A stretch of DNA of 64,000 nucleotides from Vishniacozyma victoriae. Lineage: Eukaryota > Basidiomycota > Tremellomycetes > Tremellales > Bulleribasidiaceae. This document shows positions 11,881 to 22,274 of the stretch, one piece after another. Below the pieces are notes generated by a model. It searched no databases and was not told the origin of the DNA. It saw only the letters and a program-made list of their open reading frames with translations. Both the position numbers and the translations under genes were made by a program. Location: NCBI GenBank assembly GCA_017654735.1, contig JADPYG010000088.1, positions 4,030,001 through 4,094,000 of the forward strand. Direction: 5' to 3'. Position 1 is the first letter of the stretch; each line of letters starts with the position of its first letter.

Positions 11881-13836
11881 TCAAAGCCCAACAGAGCTAG
11901 GAGTTTGCATACCACTCTCCTCCTCATCCTCAGCTTCATCCTCGTCATCCGACATGGTCTCTTTCAACATTTCCAACAATTCATGAGCCTCACTTAATTG
12001 AGCGACCAAAATAGCTTGGCCTTCAGGTATACTTCCATCATCAGCATGGAATTTACCATCACGCCTTATTTGATCGATTTGATGGAGTGCTAGGTGGTAG
12101 GGGTATAAATCTCTGGGTGAGTATGGTCCACCGTATTTGAGGACTTCGTTGAGACATTTCTTGATTGTTGATAGTTTGTTTGCCTGGTTGTTAGCTTCTT
12201 CCCAGAGCATTGATGGAAGGGAGCTTACGATTGGCATGAGCTCTTCGGAAATTGGCTCGGATTCAGACATGAGTCGATAGAGGAGACCGTGGCAGCGACG
12301 TAGGAGGAAGAGGAGGGCGTATTGTCCTTGAGCCTGTTGCCTTAGCTCTGTGCCCTAAAATTGAAGAAAAGCGAGCTTACCTTGTTACCCTCGGCATCGA
12401 CGAATTTACCATCTACCCTCTTTGAGTCAATCTCTCGTAACGACATCGCGTAACTACCATCAGCTTGCATTCACAAAAAGCAGCAATTGCGAGCTTACTT
12501 GTAGAGATCAGTCTCTCGTAATGTCCATCGATGTGTGGCGGCTGGTCATTAGCTCATGCCAAAGGTTACAAGCATGGAAAGCTTACAGAGCTGATCCAGC
12601 TGAGTCTTCATTTCTGATAACCGGTCGTAGATAGGTTTGAGAGATAGTGAGACATCATCCTGTGCATCTCGGCCTTTGATATCCTGCGACATCTCGAATG
12701 CGCTGTCCAATAGACCTGATAACAATTCTTGTCCTTCGGGGACGGATGATCCACCTGGCCCGAGGAATTTACCGTCCACTCGTTTCCTACTCATCAGCCA
12801 TGATCAAGTGTTCAAGTATGGTAGACATGCTGATCGATCTTACGTAGCTCCTCTAGGATGTTCCTGAATTCCGCCTTGTTGATTTTGGGTTCGGCAGACA
12901 TGACGGATAACTCTTTTCTGAGGGCAACAATCTTTTGATGTAGCGGTACAAGCTCCACCGATAGAACCGAAAGAGAAGCTTGGAGGTCATTGTATTGACG
13001 TTCTTGTCTGTCAGTATACTACAGTATGGGAGAATGGGGGGGACATACCGACACCCTCCAATTTCCTCGACATGAGCCTGACGATTGGTTCTGGGTGTTT
13101 ACCATCTGCTGAATCCCTCTTCATAATTTCCTTAAGGTTTGCAAGTCGTTCACTGAATGGTTCGAGCATTTCCTGGGTGTATGCACCAGTTTCAGACATG
13201 TGCAACATGATTTGCTATTCATCAGCTTGGGCTCATGTGATGCCATTTTCAGCTGAGACTTACTCGCATACCGACAATCTGACAATATGTAGCCGGCGTC
13301 TCTCGGCTCTTTCCAATAGTCAAAAAGAAGAGACTGAGGAGGGCGAAAACATCTGATAAGATAGTGTCCACTCGATTAGGATCAGGAGGAGCCTGAGATC
13401 GAGAAGAGGAAGAAGGTCCTCCATTGATACCGGATGAAGAGGGGTGTTCATCTCGGATAGAGTTGAGTTTGGTGACTAATGATCAACTTCACCCTCATGA
13501 GGGAGGCGCGGATAGCTTACCCTGCTTCACGACAGCATTGTAGATCGACATGACATCCTGAGATTTGATGAATCGGGTCGTATCCTACTTGTCAGACGAG
13601 GCACCCTTTCTGGAGGCTCGACTTACCATCTTCAAAGCCGTAAGCCGGTTTCGAATACCGATGAACGCCTCTAGGACGGGTAGTTCTTCCTGTCAAGTCA
13701 GCTCGTGTTCCCAGCTTCGGCCTTCTATGCGATTCCACCGGTCCTGACTGCAGCCTCTATAGCTCCGCCCACTACCACCAACACCACATACCGAGCAGAG
13801 ATTGCAAGAAAGAATTGTACTCACAGATGGAACCAT
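11881..13836 (-). CDS. DUF2408 (UPF0662) family protein
   Basis: A multi-exon minus gene with ATG at 13834-13836 (MVPS, then a GTGAGT donor) and stop TGA at 11881-11883. The exon after the first intron reads EELPVLEAFIGIRNRLTALKM. The protein contains repeated copies of the DUF2408 signature: KRVDGKFLGPGGSSVPEGQE at about 12.7 kb and RDGKFHADDGSIPEGQAILV at about 12.0 kb, each followed by a leucine-rich helix. The family is fungal (YPL260W in yeast, UPF0662 in fission yeast) and of unknown biochemical function. A short acidic tail (SDDEDEAEDEEESG) ends the protein. The recurrence of the same module suggests an internal duplication, which is a known feature of this family. Confidence 0.8.
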
Positions 13837-15309
13837 GTTGATCGATGCTTATTCCAGGAAAATGTGATTATCGAGAGTGTAAATGGGTTGTCGGATTGCG
13901 ACTTTACTGCCCGATGATTGAGCTATTGGGTGATGGGGGCGTTACTGCTTGAGGTGTCTCCAGGTTGGAAGTAGCCTATTGAATTGATGTGATCTTCTAA
14001 GCTTGTTTGAGCGACTTCTGGTAGAGATGTAAAGTATGAGATAGATTATCAAGATTGATAGGAGTCAGAATAACTAAATAATGGTGGACCGGCGGCCCCG
14101 GGCTTGATTGAATTGCGTAGCTTCTTTTGCTGAGAATAGGCGTGCCAGGGCCTAGATTCAATGGGACCTGATCTAATTCTATTTATCCTGAGCTAATCAA
14201 AGTGCCACACCCGGTAACTCCTAGGGATTAGTTATACGCGTGGCTGGTAACGCATTGACCCTCTGGTGTTGCCCCCCCTTGAACTGCCACAGACCCCCCC
14301 CCCCTTAATCACTCAACACCCACTCACCCCCGTTCCCAGCTATCACCCAATTGCTTCCTTTGCCTTCTACAACTCCATTCATCACTCTTATCATCAACTA
14401 ATAACAACCACCAACCACCGTGAGTCAGTCCCTCCTTAACAGGCCAGTCAGTAGGGTTTGAATGCAATGGGATAGTACAAGGAGAGATCCAGAATGACGC
14501 GCGGAAGTGGGGAAGGAAGGAAGGGAATCGAGGGTTGACTTGGATCAAGCGGTGTCATCATCAATACGCGTAGTCGATACGTGGATTGGATGTGAAACAC
14601 TATGCTTGGTGGATCATAGTCAACAAGTCAACAACACCTATCGATACCCTTCCTTTGTTCTATCCCATCCTCATACCTCTCTCCTCACGCCATTATAACC
14701 CGCTCCACCTAGATCATCTATTGTGAAAGGAAGATAGCTGACGCCGAGCCTTTTTCGTCTTCCCTTACTACGATCACCCATCGATTCATTTCCTTTCCCA
14801 TACTGTCACTCTATCTCTACCTACCGCGCATTCAAATCAATACAGTTACCAACACTATCTCTTATCAGCATCCGTGAGTACTTTGTTAATACACTTTGCA
14901 TCGCCTCGTCATCTAGTCGCGTGCCAGTGGGGCTGGTGGACACGGACCCTACACTGCGACTATTTGATTCACATCCATTGTCCCGTCACCTACACCATGC
15001 TCCGCTCCACATTCACATCACACTCAAGGGAGACCTTGGCGACACTGCGTCACCGGCGAATGCTCCTGCACCGCCGCGCAGCCTGGATCGTCCTGTCTCT
15101 CCCTTGTTGTTGTTTACCATTCATCCCCATACACACCGAACGAACACTGCTGACGCTATCTTCCCTTTTGCATATATATACCGCACACAAATCTACTCTT
15201 TCCAACCTTCATCCATCACATTACAATCATGTCTTCCAAACCTCCCGATCAACCATTCAAATTGACTGATATGTCCACTCTATTTGGGGCCAATCAATTA
15301 CAGTCTATC
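13837..15309. promoter_or_regulatory. Divergent promoter region of DUF2408 and 14-3-3 genes, with 5' UTR intron
   Basis: The longest gene-free stretch in the window. It holds a C-tract of about a dozen C residues near 14295 and a run of seven C residues near 14275. An element pair, AGTGCCACAC at 14201-14210 and GCGTGGCTGG at 14238-14247, is shared with the uL2 upstream region. GTGAGT splice donors at 14420 and 14874 look like 5' UTR donors. A long CT-rich stretch free of AG dinucleotides leads to the acceptor at 15302-15303. These features suggest a strong promoter and a spliced leader for 14-3-3; that is inference from sequence. Confidence 0.5.
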
Positions 15310-16318
15310 ATGTCTACCCCCAGCCGAGAAGATTCCGTCTACCTCGCCAAGCTTGCTGAGCAGGCTGAGCGATACGAAGGTGAGTCTCTTTAATCACTTG
15401 ACTGCGCTTTACAGTGCTGATCAGGCAGAAATGGTCGAGAACATGAAGCAGGTCGCTTCTTCTGACCAGGAACTCACTGTCGAGGAGCGAAACCTCCTTT
15501 CCGTCGCCTACAAGAACGTCATTGGTGCTCGACGAGCATCATGGCGAATTGTTTCCTCCATCGAGCAGAAGGAGGAGAGCAAGGGCAACGAGCCCCAGGT
15601 TGTCATGATCAAGTCCTACAGGGAGAAGATCGAGAACGAGCTCGCCAAGATCTGTGAGGACATCCTCATGGTCCTCGAGAAGCACCTCATCCCATCCGCC
15701 GCCACTGGAGAGTCCAAGGTCTTCTACCACAAGATGTGAGATATTCCATCGTCCCCTGGTTTAAACCGCGCTAACTGGTCAGGATGGGAGATTACCACCG
15801 ATACCTCGCCGAGTTCGCTACCGGTGACAAGCGAAAGGACTCCTCCGACAAGTCCCTCGAGGCTTACAAGGCCGCTTCCGATGTTGCCGTTACCGAGCTC
15901 CCCCCTACGCATCCCATCCGACTTGGTCTCGCACTCAACTTCTCCGTCTTCTAGTGAGTCTACCCTTCACCATCTTTTAGTACTGTGCTGATGATTAGCT
16001 ACGAGATCCTCAACTCCCCCGACCGAGCTTGTCACCTCGCCAAGCAGGCCTTCGATGATGCCATTGCTGAGCTCGACACTCTATCTGAGGAGTCTTACAA
16101 GTGAGCTGACCAACCCCTCCACTTCGGACGCATAGCTGACAGAATAGGGACTCTACCCTCATCATGCAGCTCTTGCGTGACAACCTTACCCTCTGGACCT
16201 CTGACATGAACGAGAGCGGAGGTGAGTATCTCTACCCTGGTATGCGGTAACAAAGCTGATGATTGCAGAGAAAAAGGATGACGAGGAGGCCAAGGACGAG
16301 CCCACCGCCGCCGCTTAA
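15310..16318 (+). CDS. BMH1: 14-3-3 protein
   Basis: Exons 15310-15379, 15429-15735, 15783-15953, 15999-16100, 16148-16221 and 16269-16318 give 257 residues, the usual length. The sequence is a canonical phosphoserine/threonine-binding 14-3-3: [76 protein letters not shown] and [10 protein letters not shown] are all present. It ends in a short acidic tail ending AAA. An in-frame ATG at 15229 would add 27 residues unlike any 14-3-3 N-terminus. The ATG at 15310 lies seven bases beyond a good acceptor (AATTACAG at 15303) with branch point CTGAT at 15266, so the upstream ATG is probably intronic. Confidence 0.95.
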
Positions 16319-16671
16319 GTAGAGGATAGTCTGGTAGTAAATTCAACTCCTTTTTCCCTTTTACTCTAAATATCCCTTTCGTCACCTAGTCTGTTTGTCT
16401 ATGAAGCCATTTTCCCAACTGTTGCCGCAGGCTTTGTCGTGTCTGCAGTCTTGGCTCGCTGTGTTGATCCTTCGAGTGCCTGCATGCGTCGTACGTTCTA
16501 AGTTACGGTTGTTGATCTCAATTACGTCTGTGTCTGGATCTCAGGAACCGTATCTGAGATTTTAAAGGATCAACTTAACCTTGTTCGCGTTTCTTTGTCA
16601 CTTGTATCAGAACATGCCAGTATCGACATAATACATAATCAAGTAGTGCAGCATAGCACAATCCAACCAAC
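16319..16671. other. Intergenic: 14-3-3 3' flank and promoter of C2orf76-like gene
   Basis: This is the 3' flank of 14-3-3 with T-rich and TAAATA-like sequence near 16365, then the upstream region of the next plus gene. Nothing else is recognisable. Confidence 0.4.
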
Positions 16672-17535
16672 ATGTCCGACCATCCTCAATTCCAGCCTCA
16701 AGAACAGGGACAATACCACGAACCTCTATCATCCGAACTCCTCCCCCAAACAGATGCTACATTGACTATCCGAATTATCAAGTCTTTTGAATTTAGGACT
16801 CAGAAATCTATGGTGATTAAAGGAGTTAATTTGATGGAAGAGACTGTTGGGGGTTTAATGCAGAGGGTCAGGGATTGTATGTCTTCCTCTCTAACTTTCT
16901 TCGCTTTTCCTTCGACTTTCGGAATTGAGGAGGACTGGGGATGAATAGATTGAAATATGGGCTGATATCTAGTGATTCAGACTACTCCTGGATATAAAGT
17001 TTACAAGACGCTGGAACTTGATGCTTTGAAGTTATATACTTTAGCTCATGGACACAAGGTATGTTCCAGTCTCCTGCAGCAATGAAGGTGAAATGCAAAG
17101 TGTGGGATGTAAGGAGCGTATGATCGATAGCTGGCTTCTGACTGTCGCTGTCTTGTGAAAGATACGAAAGGAAATGTGATCAAGATAGATAGAAAGGGTT
17201 GCAGAGGAAGAGCTGATAAATAGACAACAAACTTGATCATCAACTTGGACCACGATGAATGGATAATGTCAGATCACTCCAAGGAAAAGACCCTTTCTGA
17301 AATTGGAGCTCGTAAGTCATCTCTCCCATTCCTTATTCTCTCTTCCATTCCTTCCATCTATCTGCTATCCATTCCTTGACCAGGGAGAGCAAGTAGGATT
17401 GCACTGATTATGTAGAGAATGAAACTGAATTCTCCATGTTCAATAGGGAAGCTTATGAAGCGTTTAAATTGAACCCAGAAGTAAGCCCCCTTTGCCCTGA
17501 TAGGACATTACTGATGATAGGTTAAATGGCAATGA
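16672..17535 (+). CDS. UPF0538 (C2orf76-like) protein
   Basis: Five exons (16672-16876, 16973-17058, 17224-17311, 17416-17480, 17521-17535) give 152 residues in one frame. The last exon has only four coding codons plus the stop. Blocks matching the animal C2orf76/UPF0538 family are TIRIIKSFEFRTQKSMVIKG near the N-terminus, YKTLELDALKLYTLAHGHK, TNLIINLDHDEWIM, EKTLSEIGA, ENETEFSMFNREAYEAFKLN and the ending NPEVKWQ. The biochemical function of this family is not established; the fold is probably ubiquitin-like (inference). The N-terminal 30 residues (Gln- and Pro-rich) extend beyond the family core. Introns two (165 nt) and three (104 nt) are longer than usual here. Confidence 0.8.
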
Positions 17536-18080
17536 TCGCAATGATGTGATTCATTGGACGACGACTTGTGTCCGTCTAAGTTGTGCCTTGGGGGTTCAGT
17601 AGGGTGCGTGAATAGCGGCTAGAGGTATAGATATATTCAATTATGATACGATTGTAACGGTCTTATGAACACTTGACTTGGACTGGGATGGCAAGCCGCA
17701 CGTATTTACTGGGGATGTTAGCAAATCAGTGGAATCCGTAGCCGTCGGTCTATCACACATACAGTACACAAATCGCGCAAGCCATCGTTTGAAGATGTCC
17801 CACTCAATCGCACTGCCTGTAGCATTCTAACTCGGTGAACAGAAAAGGGCGGGAAGCACTCAAACTCATGTGGATGGCCATTGCTGAACAAGAGAAATTC
17901 AAGATATACATCTCAGTCGAGGACATTATAAAGCCAAAGCCCCATCCAGACACCCACACTCCCACATTAAATTCTGACCCAAACATAAACGACAATTCCG
18001 ACAATTTGACAATTTGACAATTCCGACGATTCTGACGATTCGAAAAAATACATTTACGGTTCCTTATGCACAAGCCGAAC
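17536..18080. other. Convergent intergenic region between UPF0538 and SPFH genes
   Basis: This is 3' flank of both genes. It contains a degenerate tandem repeat of a GACAATT-like unit at 17991-18042. No gene, promoter or RNA could be supported. Confidence 0.4.
17991..18042. repeat. Short degenerate tandem repeat, unit about 8-9 bp
   Basis: About six near-copies of GACAATT/GACGATT with TTG, CCG or CTG spacers lie head to tail in the 3' flank of the SPFH gene. The region is simple-sequence DNA, and later copies have A to G changes. Confidence 0.6.
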
Positions 18081-19618
18081 TTAGATGTTTGCCATCTGAC
18101 TGATCAAACCAGCGTTCGTAGCTGGTCCAGGACCTGCTTGGGCGTTGATCCTAGATTGATCAGATGGCGAGTTGCCAGAGGGATGATCTCCGGATGAAGC
18201 GATTTGCTGGGCGGCGGTATTACCGTCCATTCCTGCTGCTCCCATTCCTGCCAAGTTCATTGGGACTGGGTATTAGTCTTTTTGCTCAACTGTCAGATGT
18301 GGTTGCTCACCGAAGATAGTCTTGGATCCAGAGGTCCTTGCCATGTTCTGTAGAGCTTCGAGCTGTCGGATCTGCATAGCAGCGGGAGAAGCAAGGATCT
18401 GTTTGATCAGCCTGTTGCTTACATTTCACAATGGGCAGGAATAACTCACATCGGCAGCTTGCCTCATGAGCTTAGCAGCATCGACCTCAGCCCTGGCAGC
18501 GATAACCTTAGATTCACCAATTCGCTTCTGGGTAGCAGCGGACGAAAGTGACTGTTGAAGTTCGACGGAGAAGTTGATGTCTTTAAGTAGGATCGATTCG
18601 ATTGCCACTCCCCATTTCTCGGCTGTTGCTTCGATCTGGAATTAGTATATGTGTAAAGGTACAGATGAGGGGGACATACGATCTCGGCGACTTCTTGAGC
18701 TAGACCTTCTCGGTCTGAGATGACTGATTGGAGGACTCGACCACCGACGACCTGTCGGAGGGTGGTTTCTGAAATCAGCACATATTATCGCAAATCAGGA
18801 GAGGGACATACGAGCTCGCTCAACGAGAGCAGTTCGGACATCGTTGATACCGAATGCGGCCCTGTATGGGGAAATGACGTGCCAGCAGATAACACTGTCG
18901 ACGTCTACAGACACGTTATCCTTGGTCTGGACCATTTGCCTGGGTACACCGGTCAATTGGATCTTGACGTCTGTCTATCAGCCACCATTGAACTATAATT
19001 TGGATAGGGGGACATACCGACAACTCGGATAGTCTCGGAACAGACGTTGACTTTGACTAATCCTGGGTCGACAGACTTGTAGAATTGACCGAATCGGGAT
19101 ACTAGACCGACCGATCCTTGTTCTTCTCATCAGCCATATTTCTTTGATTGTTGATCTAAAAATACTTACGAACATCCTTGAAGGGATTGGGGCAGGGGCA
19201 ACATGGGATCATACCGATCGTACCGACCAATGATCCGAGACCATTCATCATCGATCCGTAGAATCCATGCTGGATACCACCGACACCCATATCCTGAGCG
19301 TAGGAAGGCTGCATCCTATCACATCAGCGGCCTATCGGCGATCTCGTCAGCAAACATACTCATTCTTTCTCAAAGGCTGTACGGTCTAGATATCAGTATC
19401 AAATCTTGGATGTAGGTGGGATTACGTACCATGACACCAGGAAGAGGAGCTGGCTCCCTCTTGACTCGGGGAGTATCATCTGTAACGTATCGGTTGAGGT
19501 CCTCAGACTCGGCGGGCGAGGGCGCTTTACCGTTTCGGCCAGAAGAATTACCCTGAGTGCCGTTGTTGACTGTTGTTCCATCCATGGATGAGTTGGGCTT
19601 GTAGTCAGGTGCAGACAT
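18081..19618 (-). CDS. Stomatin-like SPFH/Band 7 membrane protein
   Basis: Start ATG at 19616-19618 (MSAPDYKPNSSMDGTT), stop TAA at 18081-18083, with about nine exons and short introns. A disordered N-terminal region is followed by a hydrophobic membrane hairpin with clustered cysteines (IGMIPCCPCPNPF). The SPFH domain then shows GSVGLVSRFGQFYKSVDPGL, VQTKDNVSVDVDSVICW, RTTLRQVVGGRVLQSVISD and a coiled region AESKVIAARAEVDAAKLMRQ-like (SKVIAARAEVDAAKLMRQAA). Near the C-terminus is LASPAAMQIRQLEALQNMA. Stomatins scaffold membrane microdomains and oligomerise. The cysteines beside the hairpin are likely palmitoylation sites, as in animal stomatin (inference). It is not a prohibitin, since the hairpin and C-terminal region are of stomatin type. 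Confidence 0.88.
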
Positions 19619-20751
19619 TGTGTGTGTATCTGAAAGTATTATTAATAGTTGATAGTGATGTTGTTGATGTGAATCGATTGACAAGTTGAAAGGAGGGTGG
19701 GGCTTAATGATATCGAAAGATGCTTAAGTACCGTATCCGATCAGCCGATGCATATACAGGGCTTACAGGGCAGTGCTCGGCGTAAAGGCGAGAAGCGAGA
19801 GTGAGTGTGGGTGAAAGGACCAAGGAACAGAGTGGCGACTAATGTGTTCATTTCTTGGCTGTGACGTGTGTAGGATTTCCGATGGAGCTCAAAGAGGTAG
19901 TAAACCAGATATCTATCCTTGGCATCTAATAAGTCTATCAGCCGAGAAACGGCAGAGGCGTAAATCCATCTCCATATCCGTGATCACAATAAGCCACGAT
20001 GCATCGCCTTGGGCTATCTTGAATATAGGAACGCTATTCAAGCAATCAAAGGAGTGTTATGCACAGCTTGGGCGGACCTGATGATCATTGCGCGCCATGA
20101 AGAAGCCAAGAGTCACCCCACATCCCCGAGGGTTCTTTACGTCACCCCGACCGCTCGGCTGGGTATCTCGGCGAAGGTAGTCACTTTGATATTGATGGTA
20201 CCTTGTGCGCTGTGGTGCCGTGGTGCACCGGATTGTCTGGGCGTTGATCAGTTACGACTTCCAAGTATTGTCATCTCGGTCTAGGTGCACAGCCGGGCGT
20301 TTCCGATGGAGGGATGTTATCGATAAGTGGACTGGGATCCGCGGGCGCTGTGGTCTCGGCCGAGTATATCATGGAGAAATAGACGATCGTCTATCATCTG
20401 GCCTGACCAGTGACGCTGGCGCGTAGGACCAATGTCGGGCTAAGATCCGGTTGATACGGGCAGAGTAGCCTGGATTTTCGGTAGTAGGAAGTAGTGTGAA
20501 CGTTGTTGTGAACTCCCACAAGACTGTGATTGCAGCAGTATATCTGATTGCAGAAAAGGTAGCTATACTACCATCAAAATAGCTCGAAACTATACAAGCT
20601 TATGCATGTTCCTCTACCAAAGCTACGACCAAGAGGTCCGGATTGACACACGCGATGCCACTTATTACCGAGTGCCTGAATCCCCACTTTATCCAATGGA
20701 CATCCACCTCTTATCTGTCTACCATATTCTACTATACATTCTACCACAACA
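19619..20751. promoter_or_regulatory. Divergent promoter region, stomatin-like and secretory genes
   Basis: This is 1.1 kb between two divergent starts. It contains several short frames but no recognisable protein and no splice-supported gene. Both promoters must lie here. Confidence 0.4.
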
Positions 20752-22148
20752 ATGCGTCTGAACCCCCTCTGCCTACTCCCTCTAGCGCTCACGGTCTTGG
20801 GGCAGAACCAAGTCCCGTATGTCCCACCTCATTCTTTAATCTACGTAGGCTAACAGGGCAGAGTGGATAGTACTACCCCCACCCCATTGACTTTCAAGGA
20901 GCAAGCTGAGAAATATGTTGGAATGGGCAAGAAATTGGCACAGGTATACCTTGGAACCACACCTGTCGATTATGAGGCTAGGGATAAGAGTGATCGGGAA
21001 GCTGGAGTTGTTAGGCTGACGGATGAGAATTGGAGTAGGGAGATGAAAGCTTGGGATGGGGATTGGGTCATTGTTCTGTAAGTCTATAAGTTCTAAGAGA
21101 CCTTGTACGGACACAAGCGATCCATCTCCTTCCACTACATACAGTTTTTGGATTGTTGAGAGGGCATTGGCTCTGGTAGCCGGGCGCGGCACCCTGGTGA
21201 ATTAGTATCGATACCAGTCATCGGGATTCTTACAGGTGCTGTCTCGGCGGTGCCTACTAGAGTCTTACTACCGGTCGCTCGGCTTTGATTGTATGAGAGC
21301 TAACATTCAGCCACGGAGGACTATATGGCGGCCCAACAGTCCCAGACCCAGCATCAACCTACTTCCTAGAAATGCACACCAACGCAACATCCCTCGCTTC
21401 CCAATACATCGCCTCACCACCACTAGAAGAAGACCGAGACCAGAAACTCCAAAACCTAAAGAAGATCAAATGGGCTCGATTCGATTACATGACAGAATGG
21501 GAAACTTGTGCTAGATGGATGATCACTCGTCCACCTTGGTTGGTGTTTGTGAGCAATAAAGGGGAGGATGTTAGGTTCTTGGGGACTAGGAGTATTAGTC
21601 CAGAGGGCAAGAAGTTGTTGAGTTTTATGGCTTATAAGAATTGGGAGAGTTTGACGGTTTGGAAACCGGTTCCGTTCTTGTGAGTCCAAGGTGCCGAAGC
21701 TCTCAAGATCAATATAACTTTCATCCTTCTTCACGCCATAGATTGCTTTCGGAACATAGGAGCCTGCTTGGCAAGCTGGCTCATCTCATTCTGAGCCTTG
21801 ACAAAGCCGTTATTGCTACATTCCCCTCCCAATCCACAGACGTCAATTCATGCTCGAATGGGACAATGTGCCGGGACCTCCATCCAAGTCCATCCAGGCA
21901 ATATCGACACTATATGAAGAGTCTGGCTGACAAGCAGTACTCGATGCGCAGAACTATACATCGCCGCACACCACAAGATAGGTGGTATAACAACAAACAT
22001 CCCAAAATGGGTCTGGCTCTTCGTAGTTCCAGCTGCAACCCAGGGATTGGTGAAATTCATGTTCTTCGGAGGTGGAGCCGCTACCGCACCTGCACCAAGG
22101 CCAGCGGCTAGGGCAAGACCAGTTCCAGCAGTCAGGAAGAATGCTTAA
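20752..22148 (+). CDS. Secretory-pathway membrane protein with thioredoxin-like segments
   Basis: Start ATG at 20752-20754 opens a signal peptide (MRLNPLCLLPLALTVLGQNQ). The first exon ends at 20816 and the second runs 20862-21077. Exon two reads EQAEKYVGMGKKLAQVYLG and then VVRLTDENWSREM and WDGDWVIVL, which resembles the first strand and helix of a thioredoxin domain. A later exon (about 21311-21680) reads WMITRPPWLVFVSNKGEDVR and SFMAYKNWESLTVW, resembling the second half of a PDI-type domain. The last exon ends with a hydrophobic segment (WVWLFVVPAATQGLVKFMFF) and a basic Pro/Ala tail with stop at 22146-22148. I could not resolve the exon joins between 21077 and 21311 or after 21680. No CXXC is visible in the parts that can be read. 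It is probably an ER membrane protein of the TMX kind, tentatively. Confidence 0.55.
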
Positions 22149-22274
22149 ATCACTGCAAGGGAAGGAAGGGGATATGTGGACAAAAATAGAAATTATCGTT
22201 AACATCGATTGGATAATACTATGATACAACATTCTACACTTCTATCCTTCATTCCCAAGATCCCTTCCCTTATA

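Noticed and set aside
15229..15309. N-terminal 27-residue extension of 14-3-3
   Set aside because: It lies inside a likely 5' UTR intron, and the residues do not resemble any 14-3-3 N-terminus.
17059..17223. Possible C/D snoRNA in the second intron of the UPF0538 gene
   Set aside because: ATGATC and CTGA are present but the spacing and terminal stem are not, so it is left as an ordinary intron.
20836..21192. Minus-strand frame of 118 codons
   Set aside because: It is antisense to the signal-peptide gene exon 2 and shows no protein character.
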